Assembly (NCBI GenBank): GCA_035508275.1 | Contig: DATJNI010000008.1 | Coordinates: 1 to 57,136, forward strand | Length of the DNA stretch: 57,136 bases | Reading direction: 5' to 3' | Source: DATJNI01 sp035508275 | Lineage (GTDB): Bacteria; Patescibacteriota; Saccharimonadia; Saccharimonadales; UBA4665 | Part shown: in pieces, positions 1 through 7,086 of the stretch | Numbering within the stretch: the first letter of the stretch is position 1 | Layout of the letters: each line of letters begins with the position of its first letter | Notes under the pieces: model-generated | Database searches by the model: none | Seen by the model: the letters and a program-made list of their open reading frames with translations, nothing else | What the model was told of the DNA's origin: nothing | Position numbers and translations under genes: made by a program

Positions 1-774
1 TTTATTTCCTCGAGTTATTCGGGAAATACTGAAGAAACTTTGTCTGCACTAAGTGAGGCAGAAGGCAAGGGAGCACAGATAGTTGTTATTACCGCTGGCG
101 GCAAACTAGAAGAAATTGCCAAAGAGAAAAACTATCTAACATATAAAATCCCTGGTGGCATTCAACCTAGGATGTCTTCGTTCTATTTCCTGAGCGCTTT
201 CATTAGTCTTTTAGAGCCACTGGGTCTTGTTGACGCTGGTTCTAGGAAAGAATTAAAAGCTGCTAGTGACTGGCTTAAGGATCAGCTGGCAAATTGGAAG
301 CCAGAAATCCCATCGAGCAGTAACCCGGCCAAGCAACTTGCGCTTGAGCTTATTGGTAAATCCGTAGTTGTCTATAGCGGTCCGAAACTGTTCCCAGCGG
401 CGAATAAGTTTAAAATCTGCCTTAATGAGAATGCTAAAAATATAGCTTGGGTAAATCAATATCCAGAGTTTAACCACAATGAATTTATTGGTTGGTCATC
501 ACATCCGACCGAAAAACCATATGCGGTTGTAGAGATTAGGTCAGACCTAGAAAATGATCGTATAAAAAAGCGCTTTGAGATTAGTGAACAGCTGCTTTCT
601 GGTAAAAGGCCCAGCCCTGAGGTCATTAAGCCACAGGGAGACAATCTAATTAAGCAGCTTCTATGGACATCTAACTTTGCGGATTTTGTAAGTCTTTATG
701 TGGCGCTGCTGAATGGTCTAAACCCAACCCCAGTTGATCTTGTTGAGAAGCTTAAGGTAATGCTAAACCAGTAA
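1..774 (+). CDS. Bifunctional phosphoglucose/phosphomannose isomerase, C-terminal part (5' truncated by window)
   Basis: The reading frame is open from base 1, so the gene begins upstream of the window. Just before the first internal start-like codon it reads SSSYSGNTEET, the sugar-phosphate-binding loop of a SIS domain. This is followed by GGIQPR and a second half typical of the bacterial PGI/PMI C-terminal domain (sugar contact region FNHNEFIGW). Family members interconvert glucose-6-P or mannose-6-P with fructose-6-P in the cytoplasm, feeding glycolysis and sugar-nucleotide synthesis. About 257 residues are visible out of a usual 320-350. The family call is firm. Which substrate dominates cannot be read from the sequence. 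Confidence 0.85.
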   Translation, partial: FISSSYSGNTEETLSALSEAEGKGAQIVVITAGGKLEEIAKEKNYLTYKIPGGIQPRMSSFYFLSAFISLLEPLGLVDAGSRKELKAASDWLKDQLANWKPEIPSSSNPAKQLALELIGKSVVVYSGPKLFPAANKFKICLNENAKNIAWVNQYPEFNHNEFIGWSSHPTEKPYAVVEIRSDLENDRIKKRFEISEQLLSGKRPSPEVIKPQGDNLIKQLLWTSNFADFVSLYVALLNGLNPTPVDLVEKLKVMLNQ

Positions 775-803
775 TATTTTGCTTTTAACGTTATACTACT
801 AAG

Positions 804-1505
804 GTGGAAAAAGCGTGGTCATCGCCGAGAGCTAAATTTATTTTGGCCTTAGTCATATCTTCGCTAGTGAGTATTCTTTTGTTTGCCTATAGAGCAGTAC
901 ATGATCATAGCCTCTACTTTGATTACTTATCTTGGAATTTAATACTTGCCTGGCTGCCGTTAGTTTTTGCGGTGCGCTTAAGTCTGGTACTTAAGCATAA
1001 ACTTTGGTCGAGTTGGGAAGCACTAATTCTTAGCTTCCTATGGCTTATATTTCTGCCTAATAGCTTCTACATGATTAGTGACTTTATTCATATCCAGGAC
1101 TTTGCTCAAGTAGACCTAATTTACGATACCACTATGATTACATCCTTTATCTATACCGGCGTTGCCCTAGGCTTCAGTAGTTTGTATTTAATTCATCTGG
1201 ACCTAAAGAAGCGATTTAGTCCTAGAGCGAGTGCCGAATTTATTGCCCTAACCCTATTTATATCCAGCGTGGCTATGTATTTCGGCAGAGATTTGCGATG
1301 GACTAGCTGGAATGTTTTCACTAACCCGGGAGGACTGCTTTTTGACCTCTCAAACCGCATAACACATGTATTTTCCTATCCAGACATGGTAATTGAAGTT
1401 ATTGGTTTCTTTGTTTTGCTTTGCGCTATCTACAATCTAATCTGGCAGGCAGCTAATTTGCTGGCTCACCGCCGGGGAATAGGTCCGTTACTAGATTCAG
1501 ACTAG
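804..1505 (+). CDS. DUF1361 family integral membrane protein
   Basis: A 233-residue protein with about six or seven hydrophobic segments. The stretch WNLILAWLPLVFA followed by WLIFLPNSFYMISDFIHI is the signature of the DUF1361 family, whose function is unknown. The start is GTG. A TATACT hexamer (792-797) lies only 6 nt before it and there is no Shine-Dalgarno, which suggests a leaderless transcript. It follows the isomerase by 29 bases but probably has its own promoter. The protein should sit in the cytoplasmic membrane. No enzymatic role can be assigned. Confidence 0.75.
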   Translation: MEKAWSSPRAKFILALVISSLVSILLFAYRAVHDHSLYFDYLSWNLILAWLPLVFAVRLSLVLKHKLWSSWEALILSFLWLIFLPNSFYMISDFIHIQDFAQVDLIYDTTMITSFIYTGVALGFSSLYLIHLDLKKRFSPRASAEFIALTLFISSVAMYFGRDLRWTSWNVFTNPGGLLFDLSNRITHVFSYPDMVIEVIGFFVLLCAIYNLIWQAANLLAHRRGIGPLLDSD

Positions 1506-1530
1506 GCCACATCTGTTAAACTTGTTTTAG

Positions 1531-3183
1531 ATGAAAGAGGAAATAGAAAAATATATTAGCGATGTAGTGCGTGAACTTTATGCGCAAGAGGTAAAACCTG
1601 AAGTTAGCCGCCCTGATCCGAAGTTTGGCGAATACTCGACTAACGTTGCGCTTAGCTTAGCTTCCAAGTTGTCTAAGAGCCCGAGCGAGGTAGCTAGCGA
1701 AATAGTAGAAAAGTTAAAAACTAAAAACATTGAGCCGATTCAAGATATATCTATTGCCGGATCCGGATTCATTAACTTTCTCTTGACTGATTCAGCACTG
1801 CTAAAAGTTACTAAAGATGGACCAAAAAAGGCATTTGAGGGCCAAGAGATTGTAGTTGAGTTTGGTAACGCTAATCCCTTCAAAGAAATGCACTTAGGCC
1901 ACTTATATATGACGATTGTTGGCGATACCATAGCCAAGCTATTTGAACGTAGCGGCGCAAAAGTTGAACGAGTGTCTTATCACGGAGATGTCGGGCTACA
2001 CGTTGCAAAAGCTATCTGGGCCATCAAAAAGTATTTGAGCGCTCATCCCGAGACTGATGTAGAGGAGCTGCTTGGCTCCGGTCAAAAAATTGGACAGTTT
2101 TATGCCGAGGGAAGCCAAACATATGAGGATAATGAAACATCTAGGGAAGAAATAAAGAAAATTAATGAGCTTGTATATTCCAAGCAGGACGCACAAATAA
2201 ATGAAATATACGATAAAGGCTCTCAGCTAAGCTTTGCTAGCTTCGATAAAGTCTTCCAAGTTTTTAACATACATTTTAATAAGCGTTATCTTGAGAGTCA
2301 GACAAGCGAGATCGGCCTAAAGACAGTTAGAGAAAACATTGGCAAAGTTTTTAAGGAGAGCGACGGGGCAGTTGTATTTGATGGTGAAAGCAAGGGTCTA
2401 CACACCAGGGTATTTATTAACTCGCAAGGACTGCCGACTTATGAAGCCAAAGACCTTGGTCTGGCTGAGCTAAAAAACCAAGACTTTCCAAATGCTTCTA
2501 AATCCATAATTATTACGGACACCCAGCAGCTGGAATACTTTAGAGTCATGCTAGCCGCCTTAAAGGAAATCGATAGCGCGCTTGCGCAAAAAACAATTCA
2601 CTTAACACACGGACACCTAGGTTTAAGCAGCGGCAAAATGAGTAGTCGAAGCGGTGAAGTCTACAGCGCGGAAAGATTCAGCGAAGATATAAAGCAGGCA
2701 GTTGAAAAGAATTTTCCTGATTCAAGCGTTAAAGATCAGGTCTACATGGGAGCCCTTAGATACACCCTACTAAAGCATAAACTAGGCAGCGACATCCTCA
2801 TCGACGTTGGTGAATCTGTTGCTCTAGAAGGCAATAGCGGACCTTATTTGCAGTACTCGCATGCCAGGGCGATGTCGATTATTCAAAGGGCAGGAGCTGG
2901 CAATGCCGATGCCCAATTCGATCTGGACGACGAAGAAAGAAAACTGGCCAGCAAACTAAGTGAATATCCGGATGTGGTGGGCACGGCAGTTGACCAACTG
3001 ATGCCGCACATAATATGTACCTATTTATATGAGTTAGCTCAGGTATTTAACCACTTCTACGAAAAATGCCGAGTCGTCGGGGACGAACGACAAACCGTAA
3101 GACTCAGCTTAGTTTCACTTTACGGTGATACACTAAAAGATGGATTAAATATGGTGGGAATTTCAGCACCTGATAAAATGTGA
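1531..3183 (+). CDS. argS: Arginyl-tRNA synthetase
   Basis: A class I aminoacyl-tRNA synthetase that charges tRNA-Arg with arginine. The N-terminal Arg-tRNA D-loop-binding domain is at about residues 1-80. The ArgRS form of the HIGH motif appears as ANPFKEMHLGH near residue 110. The KMSKS-equivalent loop reads GKMSSRSGEVYSAERF near residue 370, followed by LQYSHARAMSI and the DALR anticodon-binding domain. Length (550) is normal. The start has an extended -10 (TGT then TAAACT, 1514-1522) 8 nt upstream and no ribosome binding site, so it is probably leaderless. A tRNA-Arg(CCT) gene lies near the other end of the window. Confidence 0.95.
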   Translation: MKEEIEKYISDVVRELYAQEVKPEVSRPDPKFGEYSTNVALSLASKLSKSPSEVASEIVEKLKTKNIEPIQDISIAGSGFINFLLTDSALLKVTKDGPKKAFEGQEIVVEFGNANPFKEMHLGHLYMTIVGDTIAKLFERSGAKVERVSYHGDVGLHVAKAIWAIKKYLSAHPETDVEELLGSGQKIGQFYAEGSQTYEDNETSREEIKKINELVYSKQDAQINEIYDKGSQLSFASFDKVFQVFNIHFNKRYLESQTSEIGLKTVRENIGKVFKESDGAVVFDGESKGLHTRVFINSQGLPTYEAKDLGLAELKNQDFPNASKSIIITDTQQLEYFRVMLAALKEIDSALAQKTIHLTHGHLGLSSGKMSSRSGEVYSAERFSEDIKQAVEKNFPDSSVKDQVYMGALRYTLLKHKLGSDILIDVGESVALEGNSGPYLQYSHARAMSIIQRAGAGNADAQFDLDDEERKLASKLSEYPDVVGTAVDQLMPHIICTYLYELAQVFNHFYEKCRVVGDERQTVRLSLVSLYGDTLKDGLNMVGISAPDKM

Positions 3184-3195
3184 AAGGTAATAATT

Positions 3196-3645
3196 ATGCC
3201 AAGAAAAAAATCCCAACCAGTAGTGACCACAGCCGGTAACATTAGGTTCGAATCAACCCCGAAAGACAGAACACATAAGCCAACAAGGTCTAAAGCTGCC
3301 GTAGGTATCGCTAGCCACATAAGACCAGGGCATGGATTCTTTGATTTCCTAAGGGAACACGCAGTAGTAGGGTTAGTTATTGGTTTTGTTTTGGGTACCC
3401 AGGTACAGGTACTAGTTAAACAACTAGTACAAAGTTTTATTGATCCACTAACACAGCTGGTCTTCGGGACTGCCGTTAGTGCCAAATCTTTTACCCTGCA
3501 TTTTAACGGTCGTAGCGCACAGTTTCAGTGGGGCGCCTTAGTCTACTCACTAGTGATCTTCCTGTTTGTCTTGCTGACACTATATATACTTCTAAAAATG
3601 TTAAGGTTAGATAAATTCGACAAGAAAAATGATGAATCTAAGTGA
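3196..3645 (+). CDS. mscL: MscL-like large-conductance mechanosensitive channel
   Basis: A 149-residue protein with a basic, soluble N-terminal tail of about 50 residues, then a FDFLREHAVVGLVIGFVLG segment resembling MscL TM1 (amphipathic entry, small residues lining the pore). A loop and a second transmembrane helix near residues 115-138 follow, then a short charged C-terminus. MscL forms a pentameric membrane pore that opens under tension to release osmolytes. The fit is to the family architecture; the N-terminal extension is longer than in Escherichia coli MscL. An AAAGG site precedes the start, and the gene follows argS by 12 bases, probably in one operon with it and msrB. Confidence 0.7.
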   Translation: MPRKKSQPVVTTAGNIRFESTPKDRTHKPTRSKAAVGIASHIRPGHGFFDFLREHAVVGLVIGFVLGTQVQVLVKQLVQSFIDPLTQLVFGTAVSAKSFTLHFNGRSAQFQWGALVYSLVIFLFVLLTLYILLKMLRLDKFDKKNDESK

Positions 3646-4021
3646 CGAGGACTGGAAGAAAAAGCTTACTAAGGAGCAGTACCATATCTTAAGAGAGCAG
3701 GGAACTGAGGCACCGTTTACCGGCAAGCTACTAAATAACAAAAAGACAGGCGATTATGTTTGTGCTGCCTGCGGACAAGTAGTATTTGATAGCTCAACTA
3801 AGTTTGACAGCGGCACTGGCTGGCCAAGTTTTAATGACCCAGCAAACGTTGAAGCCGTCAAACTAGTAGAAGATAACAGTCTCGGCATGAGAAGAGTTGA
3901 AGTCGCGTGTTCTAACTGTGGGAGTCACTTAGGACATGTCTTTAACGATGCACCCAGTCAACCTACTGGAATGCGCTTTTGCATTAACTCAGCAGCGCTG
4001 GACTTCAAAGACAAGGCTTAA
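3629..4021 (+). CDS. msrB: Peptide-methionine (R)-S-oxide reductase MsrB
   Basis: MsrB reduces methionine-R-sulfoxide in oxidised proteins. Visible are the two zinc CxxC pairs (CAAC and CSNC), the GTGWPSF substrate loop, GHVFNDAP, and the catalytic cysteine in RFCINSAAL near the C-terminus. The 130-residue length is standard for a stand-alone MsrB. The start overlaps the mscL 3' end by 17 bases, indicating translational coupling. A second in-frame ATG lies one codon later (3632) and either could be used. The zinc ligands are intact here, unlike those of dnaG and pilB elsewhere in the window. Confidence 0.95.
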   Translation: MMNLSDEDWKKKLTKEQYHILREQGTEAPFTGKLLNNKKTGDYVCAACGQVVFDSSTKFDSGTGWPSFNDPANVEAVKLVEDNSLGMRRVEVACSNCGSHLGHVFNDAPSQPTGMRFCINSAALDFKDKA

Positions 4022-4023
4022 AT

Positions 4024-4353
4024 TTAGGAGTATTTAGTACCCCAAGCTGCCATTTGTTCCAAGAGTGGCAAAAGATCTTCACCTTTCTTAGTCAATGCGT
4101 ACTCAACCTTTGGTGGTACTTCGTTATAGCTCTTTTTAGTCACTATGCCGTTATCCTCAAGTGCATCTAGGCGCTGTGAAAGCGTTCTTGGATTAATGTT
4201 GCCCACTGAACTTTCCAGCTGACAGAACCTTTTTGGCCCGCTGAAAAGATCTCGCAAAATGAGGGCAGTCCATTTGCTTCCGATTACCTCCATAGCCGAA
4301 GCTATACAGCCGACATGTGGTTCTAGAGGTTTCTTGGTAGTTAATGAAGCCAT
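4024..4353 (-). CDS. HxlR family winged-helix transcriptional regulator
   Basis: A 109-residue protein with the HxlR core: a cysteine near the N-terminus (GCIASAMEVIGSKWTALILRD), the recognition region NPRTLSQRLDALEDNGIV, and the wing PPKVEYALTKKG. HxlR proteins are DNA-binding dimers, often responding to electrophiles or redox stress through the N-terminal cysteine. It is transcribed divergently from an FMN reductase gene 72 bases away, and the interval contains a perfect palindrome. It is therefore likely to regulate that gene and itself. On its own strand a TATACT lies 10 nt before the ATG, giving at most a very short leader. Confidence 0.9.
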   Translation of the reverse strand: MASLTTKKPLEPHVGCIASAMEVIGSKWTALILRDLFSGPKRFCQLESSVGNINPRTLSQRLDALEDNGIVTKKSYNEVPPKVEYALTKKGEDLLPLLEQMAAWGTKYS

Positions 4354-4363
4354 TGCTTTACAA

Positions 4364-4396
4364 AGTATAGTATTAGTACTAATATTTATGTATACT
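4364..4396. promoter_or_regulatory. Probable HxlR operator in the divergent intergenic region
   Basis: TATTAGTACTAATA (4371-4384) is a perfect 14-bp palindrome, flanked by an outer inverted pair AGTATA (4364-4369) and TATACT (4391-4396). TATACT is also a plausible -10 for the rightward gene, and its mirror copy serves the leftward gene, so a dimer bound here would cover both promoters. Symmetry is seen directly; the regulator assignment is inferred from position. Confidence 0.6.
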
Positions 4397-4425
4397 ATAT
4401 AAAATATAGCATAAAAGGAGATAAC

Positions 4426-5028
4426 ATGAAACTAGCAGTTATAGTAGGGTCAACCAGACCAAATAGACAAACGCCTAAACAAGCAAAGTGGGCTGTGAAC
4501 AGTGCTAAAGAAATTGAAGGCATTGAAGCTGAACTTGTAGACCTAATCGACTACCCAATGCCCTTCTTCAACGAACCTATATCGCCAAGATACAACACTG
4601 AGAGAAAGATTGATCCAGATGTTAAAAAATGGCTGGATAAGCTAACCGAATTTGATGCCTATCTTTTTGTTACTCCAGAATATAACCACTCTATAACGGG
4701 TGTATTAAAAAACGCACTTGATTACGTTACCTGGGAGATACAAAGGAAACCTGCGGCCGTGATTTCCCACGGATCTAACGGTGGGGCTAGAGCAGCCACA
4801 GACTTAAAAGAAATTCTTAGCGAGAGCCAAGCAGCGGTAGTACCAGCTTCTTCAGCACTGTCCATTAGCGGAATGAGCGATAAGATCGATGAGGACGGTA
4901 ACTTGGATACCGAGATTAAGGCCAATGCATACGGACCGCAAGGCGCACTAACCAGGCTACTTAATGATTTAAAGTGGTATTCTGACGCATTAGCTCCAGC
5001 GAGAGCCAAGCTAAAACCAGGGTTCTAA
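4426..5028 (+). CDS. NAD(P)H-dependent FMN reductase (flavodoxin-like fold)
   Basis: A 200-residue protein opening with KLAVIVGSTRPNRQ, the phosphate-binding loop of NADPH-dependent FMN reductases. PEYNHSITGVLKNALDYV contacts the flavin in this family. These enzymes transfer hydride from NAD(P)H to FMN or, in many members, to quinones, azo compounds or metals. An AAAGGAG ribosome-binding site sits 7 nt before the ATG, so this is a normally leadered gene. Divergent pairing with an HxlR regulator suggests induction by redox or electrophile stress. The exact substrate is unknown. Confidence 0.88.
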   Translation: MKLAVIVGSTRPNRQTPKQAKWAVNSAKEIEGIEAELVDLIDYPMPFFNEPISPRYNTERKIDPDVKKWLDKLTEFDAYLFVTPEYNHSITGVLKNALDYVTWEIQRKPAAVISHGSNGGARAATDLKEILSESQAAVVPASSALSISGMSDKIDEDGNLDTEIKANAYGPQGALTRLLNDLKWYSDALAPARAKLKPGF

Positions 5029-5072
5029 CTTTTTCATAGAAAATATAAAAGTTTGTTATTATCTTTAGATAA

Positions 5073-5627
5073 ATGGCGAACACACAACCGGCACCGACTA
5101 AACTACTTTGGATAGACCTTGAAATGACAGGGCTGGACCCAATCGAGGATGTCATTTTAGAAGTGGCAGCAGAGATTACAGATTTTAACTTCACAACCTT
5201 AGCAACATATGAGGCGATGGTTAAGCAACCCAAAGAGGTGGTTGTCGAGCGTATGCGCAAAAACACTTGGTGGGCAGACTTCCCAGAGAACAGGGATGAG
5301 TTCATAAACAAATTAGACGCAGGAAAAGACGAGAAACAAGTGGAAAGTGAGTTAATAAAGTTTGTAGGTGATAATTTTGGTGACGAACCGGCTGTAATTG
5401 CCGGCAATAGCATCCACAACGATCGTAACTTTATTAAAAGTAAATGGCCAGAGCTAGATTTGAAGCTGTTCTACCGGATGCTTGACGTTAGCTCGCTTGA
5501 CCTTCTAATGCAAGGCAAATTCGGCGTAAATTATGAGAAGAAGAAAGCCCACCGAGCCTTTGACGATATCCAAGCCAGTATTGCTGAGCTACAATATTAC
5601 TTGGAGTGGTTTAAATCTAACAACTAA
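5073..5627 (+). CDS. orn: Oligoribonuclease
   Basis: Orn is a DEDDh 3'-5' exonuclease that degrades 2-5 nt RNA fragments, the last step of mRNA turnover. The acidic residues are present: D and E in LWIDLEMTGLD, D in NSIHNDRNFI, and H and D in HRAFDDIQASI. The length of 184 is standard. An extended -10 (TGT then TATTAT, 5054-5062) ends 10 nt before the ATG and there is no ribosome-binding site. Together with PNPase and RNase J in this window it completes an RNA-decay set. It is followed 6 bases later by a YjbR-family gene with a ribosome-binding site, so the two are probably one unit. Confidence 0.95.
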   Translation: MANTQPAPTKLLWIDLEMTGLDPIEDVILEVAAEITDFNFTTLATYEAMVKQPKEVVVERMRKNTWWADFPENRDEFINKLDAGKDEKQVESELIKFVGDNFGDEPAVIAGNSIHNDRNFIKSKWPELDLKLFYRMLDVSSLDLLMQGKFGVNYEKKKAHRAFDDIQASIAELQYYLEWFKSNN

Positions 5628-5633
5628 GAGGAA

Positions 5634-5978
5634 ATGCAGCACAAAGAGTTAGAGGACTACATACTCTCAATGCCAAACGCCTGGCTGGACTACCCATTTG
5701 GGGAGGGAGTTGCCGTGTATAAGGTCGGTCCTAATCCCGACCCTGACAGTAAAAGCAAAATGTTTGCCCTCATTGAGGAGGGAAAAGAGCCTTTAAGAGT
5801 TAGTCTCAAATGCGACCCACAGCTATCTGGTCTACTTAGAGAGAAATACGAAGAAGTAATGCCTGGGTATCACCTAAATAAGAAGCACTGGAACACCGTT
5901 GTGTTGACTGGGCAACTGGGCATCGACGAGGTAGAGGGTCTAGTCAGACACAGTTACGAGTTGGCGTCTACGGGGTAG
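5634..5978 (+). CDS. MmcQ/YjbR family protein
   Basis: A 114-residue protein with the YjbR fold signature: an N-terminal LPxAxxDYPFG-like segment (MPNAWLDYPFGEGVAVYKVG), a K-MFALI strand, LKCDP, and PGYHLNKKHWNTVVL. YjbR proteins adopt a small mixed fold related to double-wing DNA-binding proteins, but their role is not established. An AGAGGA site lies 4 nt before the start. The gene's last 11 bases overlap the convergent gene that follows. Family membership is clear, function unknown. Confidence 0.85.
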   Translation: MQHKELEDYILSMPNAWLDYPFGEGVAVYKVGPNPDPDSKSKMFALIEEGKEPLRVSLKCDPQLSGLLREKYEEVMPGYHLNKKHWNTVVLTGQLGIDEVEGLVRHSYELASTG

Positions 5979-6990
5979 AAGCTTGATCTAGCTGAGTATT
6001 CAGCAGCACAGCCTGATTATAAAAGTTTGCGAGTAAGGCTCGTCCATGTACCCCTTTGGTTGCTTTATAGGCAGTACGCAAGTTGGAAGCGTAATTGTTA
6101 ATTTGAGACTGCATGGTTTGGTCAAACACTTGCGAGTAGTTGCCATTAGCTTGCGCTGCACTTAGGCTTTGGCTGATCGATGAGCTTTCACCCATAACCA
6201 GCTTCTTAGCGGAGATTTTTTGCCCATTTATTGCTAAATAGTGCTCAAGTTGGTTGGTTGAACTGCTTAGCGTTAACTCAGACGTCACCACAAAGTTTGA
6301 ATAATTCGGCGACAAAGACTGCGATTCATTTGCTTCACTAGATAAGTGAGCCATTTCCGTTTGATCCTGTGCCACCGCCGTCATCTCAGGTAAATTGCCC
6401 GGGGATTTAAGGACGTTTACTATAACCGCCAAGACAATTACTCCCGCAAATGCTGAGCCCGCTATTAGTAGTAATCTACTTGCGCTGAAGCTTAAACCGG
6501 GCAAGCGGGCAGTTGGAGATTTATGGTGTTTTGACTGCGGATTCAAAATAAAGTCGTACGGTTCTTGAGAGCTGGGCTGTTCACTTGGAGCGTCGCTTGT
6601 AAAAAGTTGATCAGTTTGTTTCGGCAAAGAGTCTAGCGAGACACTGTGCTGACTAACCGTGGCTATGGAATGGTCTCGTTTCAAAGCGTCTGGCACAGGT
6701 GGATGAGCTCCAGAGCTTAAAGAACCCCTGTCTCTTAGCATTGGGGTAGCAATACTTTGTTCAAGATAGGCATCAGAATATCCTTGCAAGTGTGCAGGGA
6801 GATCTTTCTTTAGTTGGCTAGAAAGTGTAGTCTTCATGCCTTCTGGCATATAGCCCGTGGTATTGCTGGACACATAGCTTTTAAGGTGGGAGGGCATGGT
6901 TTGATCGTAGTGCTGCGAGATGGCTTTACTAACCTCAGGGGGAATGTAGGTATTTCTATTAGCCTCAGTTTGTCGAAAAGAGTCAGGCAT
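5968..6990 (-). CDS. Conserved-looking membrane-anchored protein of unknown function
   Basis: 340 residues that I do not recognise. The first 165 or so are hydrophilic, with three repeats of a short motif of the type P-x-x-L-K-x-Y or P-x-H-L-x-x-Y (about residues 30-75). One transmembrane helix (LLLIAGSAFAGVIVLAVIV, about residues 170-195) follows. The remaining 145 residues are presumably extracytoplasmic and alpha-helical, rich in Ser, Gln and Asn. The layout suggests a bitopic protein with a cytoplasmic N-terminal half. On the minus strand TGT-TTTAAT ends 6 nt before the ATG, predicting a leaderless mRNA. It faces dnaG divergently. Confidence 0.65.
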   Translation of the reverse strand: MPDSFRQTEANRNTYIPPEVSKAISQHYDQTMPSHLKSYVSSNTTGYMPEGMKTTLSSQLKKDLPAHLQGYSDAYLEQSIATPMLRDRGSLSSGAHPPVPDALKRDHSIATVSQHSVSLDSLPKQTDQLFTSDAPSEQPSSQEPYDFILNPQSKHHKSPTARLPGLSFSASRLLLIAGSAFAGVIVLAVIVNVLKSPGNLPEMTAVAQDQTEMAHLSSEANESQSLSPNYSNFVVTSELTLSSSTNQLEHYLAINGQKISAKKLVMGESSSISQSLSAAQANGNYSQVFDQTMQSQINNYASNLRTAYKATKGVHGRALLANFYNQAVLLNTQLDQASTP

Positions 6991-7086
6991 AGGTTCATTA
7001 AAACATAAGCATATCTTATTAGAAAAGTGTTAAAAATTGATATAAAACATATTTTAGGAATAATTTCTAGGTTACAATAAGGGTAT

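Noticed and set aside
3120..3485. 121-residue minus-strand ORF over the argS/mscL junction
   Set aside because: It spans two well-supported genes on the opposite strand and shows no recognisable domain or promoter.
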